A DNA stretch of 64,000 nt from NCBI RefSeq assembly GCF_002127325.2, contig NC_035448.2:125710561-125774560 (forward strand), read 5' to 3'. Below the pieces are notes generated by a model, which saw nothing but the letters and a program-made list of their open reading frames with translations, searched no databases and was not told the DNA's origin. Of the stretch, positions 9,468-21,885 are shown piece after piece. The position numbers and the translations under genes are program-made. Source of the stretch: Helianthus annuus. Lineage: Eukaryota > Streptophyta > Magnoliopsida > Asterales > Asteraceae. Each line of letters opens with the position of its first letter. Within the stretch, counting starts at the first letter, position 1.

Positions 9468-12400
9468 AAGATACGGGCCCAAGATATTGCGGAGGCTTCG
9501 GAGCAGGATGTAAAGAAAATTATCCTGGATCAGGATAATCCGGATATCTCGGTGCTCGTAGGAACCAATATCCCTCAGGATATTGAGGACCAATTGACTA
9601 ACTTTTTGAAATGCAGGATGCCAACATTCGCGTGGAAGCACGAGGATATGACAGGTATTTCCAAGGATGTTATAACACACAAGCTTGGTATTGACAGGTC
9701 GTTCAAGCCTGTCCAACAGAAAAGAAGGGGCTCCAGAACAAAATGCAATTATTCAGGAAGAAGTAGACAGATTGTTGAAGTCGAAAATGATCAGAGAGGT
9801 CAAGTTTCCGAGGTGGTTAGAAAATGTAGTGGTGGTACAAAAGAAAAACAAGAAATGGAGAGTTTGTGTAGATTACACAGACTTAAACAAGGCTTGTCCA
9901 AAAGACCCATTTCCTCTTCCTCATATTGACTCAATGGTAGATGCTACTGCCGGCCATGAAATGTTAACCTTCATGGATGCATCCTCATGATTTCAGCAGA
10001 TCCAGATGGAACCTTCAGACCAGGAGGATACTGCCTTCATGACACCAACATGTATTTATTATTATACTACTATGCCTTTTGGTTTGAAAAATGCAGGTGC
10101 AACGTATCAAAGATTGGTAAACATGATATTCAAAGACAAACTGGGGGACACTATAGAGGTGCACATCGATGACATGGTAGTAAAGTCTAAGAAGGCTGAG
10201 GATCATCTTCAGGATATTGAAGCAGCATTTGATATCCTGGATCAGTACAACATGAAGTTGAATCCTGCTAAGTGCCATTTTGGAGCGGGGGCAGGAAAGT
10301 TTCTAGGATATATGGTAACTAAAAGAGGGATAGAAGTGAGCCAGAACAGATCAAAGCCATCCTAGATATCAAATCACCTTCTAACATGAAGGATGTTTAA
10401 AGACTGACAAGACGAGTAGCAGCGTTAAATAGATTTATCTTAAGATCCTTAGAAAAATGCAAGGAGTTTTATGATATCCTGAAGAAGAATAAGAAGTTTG
10501 AATGGGGGAGAAGCATGAAGCAGCCTTGCAGGATTTGAAGCAGTACCTCTCAACTGCACCGCTACTGATGAAGCCTGAGGATGGTGAACCATTATCCCTG
10601 TATCTTGCAGTATCAGGGAATGCAGTAAGTGCTGTCCTTGTAAAGGATCATGAAGGTCAGCAGTATCCTGTTTATTATGTTAGCAAAAGTTTATTAGATG
10701 CTGAAGCTAGATATATTCTCATTTAGAAAAGTTGATATTGGCCCTAGTTATGGCATCAACAAAGCTTAGACATTACTTTGAGACACATAGGATTCGTGTT
10801 AAAACCAATTATCCTTTAAAAAATGTGCTTAGGAAACCTGAGATGTCACGTAGAATGGCTAAATGGTCGGTAAAGTTAAGTGCCTATGATCTAGTGTACG
10901 AACCTAGAAATGCCATAAAATCTCAGGCTTTAGCTGACTTTGTGGCTGATTTCAGTAGTGATATTCAAAATGAAGTGGACCTAGAAGTACAACAACTAGG
11001 AGAAACCTTAGAATCCTGGACATTATATACTGATGGTGCATCTAATATTAGAGGAGTAGGATTGGGTATACTACTAAAATCGCCACAGGGGGACATAATA
11101 CCCCAGGCTATTAGATGTGAATTTCCTGCCACTAATAATGAAGCAGAATATGAGGCTTTGATTGCAGGATTAGAATTGGCTAAGAACATGAATATTAAAA
11201 GTTTGCAAGTATATGTTGACTCCTTATTAATCACTAATCACTTTAATGGATCCTATGCAGTTAAAGGAGAGAAGTTAATTGAATATCTCGATATTCTCAA
11301 AAAATTAGCAGGATATTTCGATGTTTTTACACTTGAACAGGTACCAAGAGAGGATAATGCTGAAGCGGATGCCTTGGCAAACTTAGGATCATCGGTCAGG
11401 ATACCGGAGGGAACCCAAATACCAATACTTCATATCCTGTATCCTGCCATGGATCCCTTCAGAGCTCAGGATAAAGAGGTAACAAGCATTCAGGATCCTG
11501 GTCATGATCCTGAGGAGGATACTGGATCCTGGATGACTCCAATCATAAGATATCTCAAAGAAGGACACATTCCTGACAACGAAAATCCTAAGGCATTTAG
11601 GATGAAGGTATCACGATTCACCATTATAAATAATATTTTGTATAAGAAATCTCTTGCAGGTCCATACCTAAGATGCTTGAAGGATCCTGAAGCCATGGAA
11701 GTGCTTCAGGATATACACGAAGGGGATTGTGGTAACCATACTGGGGGCAGATCTTTCTTCTCGAAAGTGTTGAGAACAGGATACTATTGGCCGATAATGA
11801 AGAAAGATGCTGCAGAATATGCTCGAAGATGTGATGCATGTCAGAGGCATAGCAACATATTGCACCAACCGGCTGAACCATTATATCCTATAGTTTCCCC
11901 TTGGCCATTCATGAAATGGGGAATGGATATAGTAGGAAAGTTGCCTAAAGCTCCGGGAGGAAAAGTTTTTATGCTAGCAATGACCGACTATTTTTCTAAA
12001 TGGGTTGAAGCTGAAGCATTTGTCCAAGTTAGAGACCAAGAAGTAGTATCCTTCATAAAGAGAAATATCCTGACCAGGTTTGGAGTACCAGCTGAGATAA
12101 TCTGTGACAATGGTTCTCAGTTCATAAGCAAGAGGACCACTGACTTTTGCAAATGTTGGGGGATCAAAATGATCACGTCTACCCCGGTACATCCTCAAGC
12201 ACATAGGCAAGCAGAATCCTCAAACAAGATAATAGTCAACAACCTGAAAAAGAGACTAGGAGCTAAAAAAGGAAGATGGGCAGAAGAACTACCCTTTGTT
12301 TTGTGGGCCGATAGAACAACAATAAAGAGTGCAACTGGCCAAACCCTTTTCTCCTTAGTATTTGGAGCAGAAGCGGTGATCCCAACAGAAATGGTGATAC

Positions 12401-12762
12401 CTACGGCAAGATCCAATCTCTAGGATCCTGGGCAGAATCTTGAAGCAATGTGCCAAGAATTAGATACTGTGGATGAAACAAGGGATGCAGCAAAGCTAAG
12501 GATGGCAACATATCAACAGAGGATATCCAGAGCATACAACAAGAATATAAGGACTAGGAGGTTTCAGGTCGGAGATTGGGTGTTAAGGAAAGCTTTTCAG
12601 AATACTACTAATCCTGCTGATGGGAAATTAGCTCCAAAGTGAGAAGGACCCTATGAGATCGAATCAGAGGCAGGAAAAGGAGCCTATCGACTCAAGAATA
12701 TGGAAGGGGATATGCTACCAAGATCCTGGAATGCTATACACCTAAAGCTCTATTTCAAGTGA
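9462..12762 (+). pseudogene. pol: Element C pol: RT, RNase H, archaeal-type RNase H, integrase
   Basis: Decayed but complete in layout. RT is broken by a frameshift near 9725, a TGA at 9988-9990 and frameshifts near 10339-10500. Its catalytic site reads HIDD. The RNase H pair follows: first TKLRHYFETHRI...ALADFVADF, then the archaeal-type domain with its acidic residues in TDGAS, EAEYEAL, VYVDSLL and ADALANLG. Integrase has the H-H-C-C finger (CDAC visible) and the acidic triad in MDIVG, CDNGSQF and AESSNK. From 10732 to 12423 the frame is open for 563 codons; then TAG, and TGA at 12640-12642, interrupt a C-terminal domain ending LYFK at 12762. Dual RNase H places C in the Tat lineage. Confidence 0.85.
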
Positions 12763-13985
12763 GTTTAGAATTTAATTTCTGACTCATAATGGTATGAATC
12801 CTATCTCTTTTCAATATATTTGAGTTTATTTTGAACCCAATACTGACTTAAGCATCGGAGGGGTGTTAGCCAAGCTAAAACCCACCTTAGCTTAAGGATG
12901 TTTTGCATAATATGGTTCAGGATATACCTCCAGGATATACACTCAGGATAATCCAGAGGATTAGAGGATTGGCCCCCTCTCTCACGCTTAAGGGATCCTG
13001 ATCCCTTCACAGTTTAAAGGTATTCACCTTTCTCTCAAATTGGGTTTAAACACCCCGCCTAGAGCGCAAGTTATCTAGGGATTGTTCAAGGTAGCGGGAC
13101 CAGTCCATGTAAAAGTGGCTGACAATTTCGTTACTATTGGCTATATCCTGGATCCTAAAGGTATATGAGGATTGATCACCCTCTCTCAGGAAAGGGTATT
13201 TTCATACTCTCTAAGGTTTAAAAGTTTTCACCTTTCTAAGTCTTGGAGTTTGTACACTCCCGCCTGTAGCGCATGAAAATCAGGGTTTATCCCCAGGATA
13301 TTAAGAGTTTATCCCCAGGATATTCAGGGTTTATCCACAGGGAAGCTAAAGTATGACTATATTTGCAAATATGTTGAACACAGGGGACATACATTATACA
13401 ATTCAAAGGATGGATTCAAACTTACAAATGTGCACTGGGGACATTCTTGGGATGGAAGATTGGAATTTACTCTCTAGGAATCTTTGGTATGGTCTCTCCT
13501 TTTTACAACATAAGTTTTGTGAGTTATGTGACAGTATCCTGACCAGGATATCTCTCAGGATACTCTCAGAATATGTTCCCACAAATGTTCAAAGGAAACT
13601 GTTTTCATAATAAAATATATGCACTAAAAGTATGGCAACAAAGATAAGGTCAAAAGAGAGTTGTATTATTAACATGGCAAAAGATTGTGCTTTCGGTTTC
13701 ATCTCAAACTGAGATCCATCCACCAAAAGCACAATAAGTTCGTAGTTATATTTACATAACAGTTGTAGGTTTCATCTCAAACCGAGACCCATCCACCTCC
13801 AACTGTTATATTGTTCAAAACAGATTATACTAATCGATGACCAAGGGCTTCATCCTGAAACCCAGGACCCATCCACCTTTGGTCATCATATTGAATAAGT
13901 GCAGGAAAGTAAATTGTTTTAAAGACAAGAAAAGTAAATTGTTCGAAGGACCACAACCATCAAATCTAAAAAAGTGGGCTCCGGC
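12763..13985 (+). other. Non-coding tail of element C
   Basis: No coding sequence seen. It contains AGGATAT/TATCCTG words, a short tandem array at 13287-13341, and three similar 'TTCATCTC.AAC.GAGA.CCATCCACC' blocks near 13700, 13770 and 13850. The part from 13434 onward recurs at 21881-22435 inside element D because of a later duplication. Confidence 0.7.
13287..13341 (+). repeat. 22-23-bp tandem array in element C tail
   Basis: Two and a half units of GGTTTATCCCCAGGATATT-type. Unit length and the core ATCC...CCCCAG resemble the seven-copy array of element A at 519-679, so the arrays are probably homologous by position and have diverged between families. Confidence 0.7.
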
Positions 13986-13990
13986 CTAGG

Positions 13991-15456
13991 TGTAACAACT
14001 CTCCTTAAAATTAATAATTAGAGTGATAATTAGTCAATAAGGAAACCCTAATTGAGACACCCAAGTAATTTCGCACTAAACCCTAAAATTTTCGGAACAA
14101 TTGGAATCAGGATCAGGGCCCCTAAAACTCAGGGGGGGGGGGTTAAACCCTAATCGATATTATCCTTATTATACGTTGTCTGAATTGAATTTTATAAAAC
14201 TGTCAACTCACCCAAGCTACTGGACACGAAACCTACCCTACCCTAAATTGGCATCCCAGGCGATACGCGGGAGGTTCCCCGAATTCTGCCAAGACACGCG
14301 GGAGAAGCCAATTTTCAGTATAAATAGAGGGCCTTGGGACTTGAAATTGGAAGTTAAAACGTCGTCCAAACGCTTTCTGTACGACGAATTATCACAATTA
14401 TACTACAACTATACACACACTGTTATCGAGGTGCTGCCGCCCACATTGGGTTAAGCTTTGTCGTTTGTCGATAATTCGATAAATGAGTTGAAGCATTATA
14501 CTTTGTCGTTTGTCGATAATTCGATAAATGAGTTGAAGTATTATACTTTGTCGTTTGTCATTTTGATAAATGAGTTGAAGTATTGCACTTTGTCATTCAT
14601 TGTGAGAATTTGATCTCGTAAGTTATCGTAACTGCTGTATTGACCACTAACCCTGTTTTGTGTGCATTATTGTTGAAATTAGGTTAACAGGGCTAAAATC
14701 ATATTCTATCCGTAGTAAATCTGCAATGTGAGTTATTCTTCTTTTATAAACTCTTTTCTCACCATTTGTGAGTGTTAACTATTTTACAATACTCCAAAAT
14801 TCATTTTTCCGAGATTATAATACCAGTATGTAATCATTTTAGGTGGGCGAACCTAATTTAATTGATTTAATCACCAAATTACAGCCAGTATGTGAGGTAT
14901 TGTGCACATTACTACAGTTTAAATCATTTTAGGTGGGCGAACCTAATTTAATTGATTTACGTCATTCATTGGGGCAGCCAATGGTGATATGACCACTGTC
15001 ACAGATCCGGTCGAGTGACAAATACTGTGGGTAGTTGGTTGATATCAGAAACATGCGTAAAAGATCTTAACACTGTGAATAATCATAAAATGTGTCATTT
15101 TCAGTAACTAGAATAATTCACTCAGTATTTCCCGCTGACAAAATCTTTTTCAAACATGTTTCAGGTAATCTGCTGTAAATCAGGAAAAGTGCTGAGGAGC
15201 ATTTCAAGCTTAAAATAGTGGCTCAGTATAAAATAAAGAAAGATGTTTTGAAATAAGGATTTATCACTAAGCTTATGTATTGTAAATTATCGGGGTTTTA
15301 TCCCGAATTGTGAAATACAAATAATCGGGAAAAGTTTTAGCTTTACAACGATCCTGATATTAAAAATTTCCGCTGCTAAACTCAATTAAACAAATATCAC
15401 GGGGTTTCTGTCCCGCGGCTCCGGAAACGGGTCAAACCGGGTCGGGGGCCGTGACA
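13991..15456 (+). repeat. Element D LTR1 (5' LTR)
   Basis: 1466 bp, TGTAACAACT...GCCGTGACA. A TATA box, TATAAATAGAGG, lies at 14319-14330. Compared with LTR3 it lacks 76 bp near 14442 (flanked by GCCG microhomology) and has an extra copy of a block near 14830-14870 (GGTGGGCGAACC region). It contains an 11-G run. Confidence 0.9.
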
Positions 15457-15465
15457 GAAACAAGG

Positions 15466-15478
15466 TGGTATCAGAGCC
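15466..15478 (+). other. Primer binding site of element D (initiator Met tRNA)
   Basis: TGGTATCAGAGCC, 9 nt after the LTR end. It is the complement of the 3' end of plant initiator methionine tRNA, the usual primer of chromoviruses. Confidence 0.9.
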
Positions 15479-15582
15479 ACTGAGTTAAGCTAATTAAGTA
15501 TTTAAACAATACTTAATTTTCCTGATTACTATTATGTAATTATGTGTTATGTGCTTTTAACTGATTATTTGTTAGTTACAGT

Positions 15583-15855
15583 ATGGGTAAACAAAAGTTG
15601 CAAGATATCTATCTTAAATTAGATAGATCAATTTACGAAGAGGGAAGTTCGTCCAAAACTAAATTTTCAAAGCTCCCTACAATTCCTGAAGAAGGAATAT
15701 TTGTGCAAAAAGCGAATTATGAATATCTGCTTTCTCCTAGAAAAAGGAGTATGATTATTAAGAAAAGTAAGGAGCAAATCCGAGAAAAGAGGATTAAAAA
15801 GGAAACCCATGATTTAATCAATAAATCACCTTGGGAAGATAAGTTAGATGAGTAA
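15583..15855 (+). CDS. Element D upstream ORF a, unrecognised
   Basis: A 90-residue, very Lys-rich ORF (begins MGKQKLQDIY; central SPRKRSMIIKKSKEQ) between the PBS and gag. I recognise no domain. Just before its stop is GA|GTAATG, a possible splice donor at 15852; joined to an acceptor ACACAG at 16076, the frame runs straight into ORF b. That would make one protein of about 355 residues, which is inference. A small basic leader protein ahead of gag is not standard for chromoviruses. Confidence 0.45.
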   Translation: MGKQKLQDIYLKLDRSIYEEGSSSKTKFSKLPTIPEEGIFVQKANYEYLLSPRKRSMIIKKSKEQIREKRIKKETHDLINKSPWEDKLDE

Positions 15856-16077
15856 TGGGCAAATTTATATATGCTAGCTACTGTAGTAGAAAATGCAAAT
15901 CTTTAAAGTACTCTAAATCTAGTACTAGTATTTCTCAGTAAGTAAAAAAAAAACTGAGTATGTGTTTCCTTGTATTTAGTACAAATAGTGTGCAATAAAA
16001 CTTCCATGTTATTTGTTAAACTTTGTTCCAAAGTTTTAACTGGATATTTTGTGCATTTTGCATATGTGCTACACAGC
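15856..16077 (+). other. Possible intron between upstream ORFs a and b of element D
   Basis: AT-rich, stop-filled stretch. GTAATG at 15852 and ACACAG ending at 16076 would remove it and keep frame. TTGTATTTAG near 15980 is an alternative acceptor. No other feature seen. Confidence 0.3.
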
Positions 16078-16875
16078 ATGAACGAGATATCTGAAGCTTT
16101 TCAGAACCTCAATCTGTACCCAGTAAATATCGAAGTTTCTCATGAATTTACGGGATATTTTGCTGATGTGGACCAACCTGTAAAATTCCCTACTCCACCA
16201 GTGACCAAACCAAAAAGAAGGCCAAAGAAAAATTATGTATGGGGAAGCCGTATACGTAAGAAAAAGTCAGTTACAAAACCTCCTAAAATTAGTGAACCTT
16301 TAGAGAAAGGAAAGGCGATTATAATCCAGGAAAACCCTAATCAGCGAGAACAGGAAACTGAAGCCAATAATGAGTCTAGGCAAATGGAGGAACAGTTTGA
16401 TCAGTATTCTCAAGAAATAGAAATAGAAATAGGGCAAGGGTCTAGAACAACTCAGGTAGAAGTTGGAGAGAGTTCTAATCAAAACAAGAGAATTACTTTT
16501 CAAGAGCAGATAGATATTTTATTAGAAAAATGTGAGACTATGCAACCTGCCAGTCCGGGTATTTTTACCTATCCTATCAAAAACCCAATCCCTATGAATT
16601 TTGCACCAACCATCACTGAACCAATAGTCCATGACCAACCTGTAGAAATGGAAGAATGGTGGACAAACGATTGGCAATTTCAAAATATTGTCAATAGCCC
16701 TTACTCGTTTCTTCCACAGTTCGACCCAGAACCCCTACCTAATCCACCAATGAGCAATGAAAACCTGGCTGAACTTCGCCATTTCAGTGAAGAGTTGATG
16801 GATGCAGGGAATAAAATTAGGGAAATAGGGGGACAGATTGCCTGGAAGTATGACGAGAGGGAACTCCGTTTCTAG
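16078..16875 (+). CDS. Element D upstream ORF b, unrecognised
   Basis: 265 residues from the ATG at 16078 (MNEISEAFQNLNLYPVNIEV); an in-frame upstream ATG at 15970 would add 36 hydrophobic residues. It has a basic patch (KPKRRPKKNYVWGSRIRKKK) near residues 45-65, a Glu/Gln-rich middle, and a Pro/Asn/Trp-containing C-terminal third (MEEWWTNDWQFQNIV). The reading frame is intact although gag-pol downstream has four stops. I recognise no family. The basic patch suggests nucleic-acid binding or nuclear targeting, which is speculative. It sits where the 5' additional ORF lies in some Ogre elements. Confidence 0.5.
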   Translation: MNEISEAFQNLNLYPVNIEVSHEFTGYFADVDQPVKFPTPPVTKPKRRPKKNYVWGSRIRKKKSVTKPPKISEPLEKGKAIIIQENPNQREQETEANNESRQMEEQFDQYSQEIEIEIGQGSRTTQVEVGESSNQNKRITFQEQIDILLEKCETMQPASPGIFTYPIKNPIPMNFAPTITEPIVHDQPVEMEEWWTNDWQFQNIVNSPYSFLPQFDPEPLPNPPMSNENLAELRHFSEELMDAGNKIREIGGQIAWKYDERELRF

Positions 16876-17110
16876 AATGACAAATAGGAGGGTGGTAAAA
16901 CTATCTTTGTATAATAGTAAAAGTAAATAGTGAAATCAGTTGTAACATAATGAATAAAACCTTGTAAAATATCGGTGTGTATTGATGCATACTATACTGA
17001 TATGAAATGGAATCGAGAAATCGATAATTTTGGCTTTATGTGCTTTAAATTGTTTGAATTATTTGTATAAATTGCTAATTGCTAACTACTCCTAATAAAA
17101 TTATCATCAG
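16876..17110 (+). other. Spacer between upstream ORF b and gag of element D
   Basis: AT-rich and without ORFs. It ends CATCAG just before the gag ATG, which could be a splice acceptor. Nothing else seen. Confidence 0.4.
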
Positions 17111-20100
17111 ATGGCAAATAATGATAACGAACCAGTAAATGAAGTTAATCAATCAGAGCAACACCCAGAAGATCAATATATGACCAAACAAGATATTGAA
17201 AATATGGTTGCCCAAGGAATAGCCAACACAATTCCAATGTTCGTTGCTGCTATGAAAAATCCAAACGATCCGCAACATATCATTCCTAGTAAACATACTA
17301 TCGAAGATAATTTCAGTAACAGTATAAACGAGGGCAATGATCATATAAATCATGACAATGAATCTCAGCACACGCCGCGCCCTAAGAAACGAAAGGCTGC
17401 AACACCTGGTTGCACTTTCAAAGAATTCCTTGCTTGTAAACCCGCTGAATTTGCAGGCAATGAAGGAGCAACGGCAACGCTGCGATGGTTAGAGAAAACC
17501 GAAGCAGTAATTGCGATAAGTAAATGTGCTAAAGAAGATCAAGTCATGTACGCCTCAAACCTGTTTAAGGAAGGAGCACTAGAATGGTGGAACACAGTGC
17601 TGCAGGCAAAAGGCAGACGGATGGCTTATGCTATGACTTGGGACGAATTTTAAAATCTTGTCGAAAGGAAATTATGTCCTGAGTATGAGAAGGAACAGAT
17701 GGCAAATAAGTTCCTAAATCATCGAATGACCGGGGTAGATTGTCGTGGTTATACTTCAACATTCTTCGAATATGCTAGGGTGGTACCAACACTGGCTTCG
17801 CCAGAACCGGTACTCATTTCTCGCTATATTTGGGGATTAATTAGCGAAATTCGCAATATCGTTAAAGCTGCGAGACCTCGCACTATTGACGATGCAGTAG
17901 AATTAGCTAACACCTGAACGGATGAACTGATACGCACAAGGGACGAAGATAAGAAGAAGGAATTAGCTCAGAGAATTACCCAAGGATTTAGGATGGGTAA
18001 TAGTAATAATTCCAAGAAGAGAGGGACAGGACGATCTGCAACTGTGCCATTTTGCAAAATTTGCCGTAAGAACCATTTTGGAAGATGCAATAGAATTTGC
18101 AATTTTTGCAAAACAACAGGACATCGGGAGGAAAACTGCAGGAAGAAATCTGTAATTTGTTACCATTGTGGAGAAGCTGGCCATTTCAAAACTGAATGTC
18201 CTAAGTTAGTTAACCCAGTAGACAACAAACCCAAGGCAACTGAAGGAGCTACCAAAAAGAATGCCAGAGCTTTCCAACTGACTACTCAAGAAGCAGAACT
18301 CATTCCGGATGTGATCGCCGGTACGTTCTTAGTCCACAACATCTATGCAAAAGTATTATTTTACTCTGGTGCAAACCAAAGTTTTATAAATACTTCATTC
18401 TGTCAAGCTCTTAAGTTACCATTAACTACCGTTAGGCAGATTTTTACAGTCGAAACTGCAGATGGGAATTCAGTTAAAATCAATCAGGTTTTGCAAAAAG
18501 TAGAAATAGAACTTTCAGGTCATAAATTTGTTGCAAACCTATTGCCTACGAAATTAGCTGAGTTCGATGTTGTGTTAGGAATGCATTGGTTAATAGCCAA
18601 CCATGCTCAAATCATTTGTGATAGGAACTCTATAGAAATTCAAGCACCTAATGGACAGGTAATTAAGATTTCAGGAGATAAACCTCGGAAGCCATTAAAG
18701 TTCATATCAGTAATGAAAGTTGCTAATTATGAACGGAACCAAGGAATAGTATATATGATTTCCGTAGTCATCTGTACTAAAGGTAAGGAACTCAAGGAAA
18801 TCCCTGTAGTCTCAGAATACCCAGATGTATTTCCAGAAGATTTACTTGGATTACCACCAGATAGAGAGGTAGAATTTAGGATTCATCTAATTCCAGGAAC
18901 TACACCGATAGCCAAAGCACCTTATCGATTAGCTCCTACCGAAATGCTAGAATTAAAGAAACAATTAGATGAATTACTAAGCAAAGGATTTATACAACCT
19001 AGTTCATCCCCTTGGGGTGCACCCGTGTTGTTTGTGAAAAAGAAAGATGGATCAATGAGAATGTGTATTGATTATAGAGAGTTGAATAAGGTTACAATCA
19101 AGAATCGATACCCATTACCTAGGATTGATGATCTTTTCGATCAATTACAAGGAGCTAGGTATTTTTCAAAGATAGACTTAAGATCCGGATATCATCAATT
19201 GAAAGTTCAAGAAGAAGACATACCTAAAACTGCTTTTAGGACTAGGTATGGACATTATGAGTTTACAGTCATGCCCTTTGGATTAACTAATGCACCCGCA
19301 ACATTCATGGACATGATGAACAGGATCTGTAAACCATATTTGGATAAATTTGTAATTGTTTTCATAGACGATATACTTATTTATTCCAAAAGTCAAGCCG
19401 AGCATTGTCAGCATTTGCATGCACTCTTAACTTTGTTAAGAAAAGAAAAGTTGTATGCTAAATTCTCAAAGTGTGAATTTTGGCTACAAGATGTGCAATT
19501 CTTAGGCCACATGGTGAATCACGAAGGTATACATGTAGATCCCGCTAAGATCGAAGCCATTACCAACTGGAAAGTTCCACAAACTGCAATGGAAATTAGA
19601 AGTTTTATAGGTTTAGCCGGTTATTATAGACGGTTCATTAAGGATTTTTCCAAGATAGCTGTACCATTAACTAAGCTAACCTGTAAAGCCACTAAGTTTG
19701 AGTGGGGACCAAAGCAAGAAGAAGCCTTTAGAATTTTAAAGCAGAAATTAACCAATGCTCCAATCTTAGCTTTACCAGAAGGAACATAAGATTTTGAAGT
19801 ATATTGTGATGCTTCAAAATTAGGATATGGATGCGTGTTGATGCAACGCAAGAGGGTAATTGCGTATGCTTCCAGACAATTGAAAAAGCACGAAGAGAAC
19901 TATACGACTCAAGATTTAGAATTAGGAGCTATAGTTTTTGCCCTTAAGGTTTGGAGACATTATCTGTATGGAAGTAAGTTTACTGTTTATACGGATCATA
20001 AGAGTTTAAGGTATATATTCGGGCAAAAAGAGTTAAACATGAGATAAAGAAGATGGATGGAAGTCCTGAGTGATTACGACTGTGATATTCAATATCACGA

Positions 20101-21616
20101 AGGAAAGGCCAACGTAGTAGCAGATGCCTTAAGTCGTAAGTATCATGAAAAACAAAAGCGAGTCCGTGCTCTTAGAATAAATCTACAAGTAGATTTAATG
20201 GAACAATTGAAAGAAATTCAGGAAACGACAATCAAGGACGATGCCGAAGGAATGAAAGGTTACCTAAAAGAATTGGAACAAGGAAATGATGGAATTTGGA
20301 AATTCCACAAAAGCAGAATTTGGGTACCTAAACAGGGAAATTTAAGATCAAAGATTTTAGAAGAAGCTCATAAATCTAGGTATACTGTACACCCAGGAAA
20401 CAACAAAATGTACCAAGATTTAAGAAAGAATTTCTGGTGGATAGGAATGAAAAAGAATATAGCTGAATATGTATCTAAGTGTTTAACTTGTTTACAAGTT
20501 AAAGCCGAACACCAGAAACCCTCAGGTTTATTACAACAGTTAGAAATGCCTGTATGGAAATGGGAACTCATAACAATGGACTTTGTTACTATGTTACCCA
20601 AAACCAAAAAAGGTAATGATGCAATTTGGGTAATCGTAGACCGATTAACCAAATCAGCTCATTTTCTACCAATAAAAGAAACCTTTAGCATGGAAAGATT
20701 AGCCAAGCTATATGTGGATGAAATAGTATCCTTACATGGAGTCCCGCTCTCCATTGTATCGGATAGAGATAGTCGTTTCACTTCCCGATTTTGGACAAGT
20801 TTCCAAACATCAATGGGAACCCGACTTAATTTAAGCACCGCATATCATCCACAGACCGACGGACAAAGTGAAAGGACGATCCAAACTCTGGAAGACATGC
20901 TCCGAGCATGTATAATTGACTTTGGAGGTAATTGGGATAACCATTTACCATTAATTGAATTCTCCTATAACAATAGTTATCACTCAAGTATTGAAGCCGC
21001 TCCATTCGAGGCACTGTATGGACGCAAATGCAGAACACCCGTATGTTGGGCAGAAATCGGAGAAAGTCAGTTATCCGGTCCAGAAATTGTGCAAGAAACT
21101 ACAGACAAGATCACTCAAATCAAGGAAAGATTGAAAACAGCAAGAGATCGCCAAAAGAGCTATGCAGACAATCGTCGCAAACCACTTGAATTCCAAATAG
21201 GAGACAAAGTACTTTTGAAAATATCTCCTTGGAAAGGAGTTGTAAGATTTGGTAAGAAAGGAAAACTGAGTCCCCGATATGTTGGACCATTTCCAGTGAT
21301 TCAACGAATCGGACCAGTTGCTTACCGCTTACAGCTACCAGAAGAACTAGCAGGAGTACATGATGTATTTCATGTATCCAACCTTAAGAAATGTTTATCA
21401 GATGAATCTCTGGTAGTACCCCTTCAAGACATAGAGGTAAATGAGAAACTGAAATTCATAGAAAAACCTTTACAAATAGAAGACCGGAAAATCAAGTTTC
21501 TCAAACACAAGCGACTTGTATTGGTAAAAGTCAAATGGAATTCCAAGAGAGGACCGGAATACACTTGGGAATTAGAGTCAGAAATGAAGCGCAAATATCC
21601 TCATCTATTCCAGTGA
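17111..21616 (+). pseudogene. gag-pol: Element D gag-pol polyprotein with four in-frame stops
   Basis: One continuous frame of about 1,500 codons interrupted only by TAA 17651-17653, TGA 17915-17917, TAA 19787-19789 and TAA 20045-20047. Gag core: FKEFLACKPAEFAGNEGATA. Two zinc knuckles: [14 protein letters not shown] and [14 protein letters not shown]. Protease: the active site reads [10 protein letters not shown], with Tyr in place of the catalytic Asp. [16 protein letters not shown]. RNase H: YTDHKSL. Integrase: [12 protein letters not shown] finger and acidic residues in MDFVT, SDRDSRF and the QSERT region. The C-terminal chromodomain-like tail ends KRKYPHLFQ. None of the stops is in a leaky context, and their positions are not shared with F's stops. 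Same family as elements E/F. Confidence 0.9.
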
Positions 21617-21640
21617 ATCTCGAGGACGAGATTTTTCCTA

Positions 21641-21652
21641 ACGTGGGGAGGA
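21641..21652 (+). other. Polypurine tract of element D
   Basis: ACGTGGGGAGGA immediately before LTR2. Element F has AAGGTGGGGAGGA in the same place. Expected plus-strand primer. Confidence 0.75.
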
Positions 21653-21885
21653 TGTAACAACTCTCCTTAAAATTAATAATTAGAGTGATAATTAGTCAAT
21701 AAGGAAACCCTAATTGAGACGCCCAAGTAATTTCGCACTAAACCCTAAAATTTTCGGAACAATTGGAATCAGGATCAGGGCCCCTAAAACTCAGGGGGGG
21801 GGGGTTAAACCCTAATCGATATTATCCTTATTATACGTTGTCTGAATTGAATTTTATAAAACTGTCAACTCACCCAAGCTACTGG
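21653..21885 (+). repeat. Element D LTR2, truncated after 233 bp
   Basis: Matches the first 233 bp of LTR1 and LTR3, then stops at ACTGG (21881-21885), where the sequence changes to element C's left flank. ACTGG is also present in C at 13434-13438 and in LTR1 at 14219-14223, giving a 5-bp microhomology junction. Confidence 0.9.

Noticed and set aside
14130..14142. G-run (11 to 17 G) in D LTRs as a G-quadruplex regulator
   Set aside because: A single homopolymer run of variable length between copies; F's homologous LTR has only five G. Slippage explains it.
14101..14454. 117-codon ORF in element D LTR1 (and its longer counterpart at 22546-23019)
   Set aside because: It lies across U3/R of an LTR, includes the poly-G run and TATA box, and changes length with an indel between copies; a chance frame.
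17651..20047. Programmed readthrough or recoding at the four stops of element D
   Set aside because: None has a CARYYA or other known leaky context, they fall inside domains, and they differ from the stops in F; ordinary nonsense mutations.
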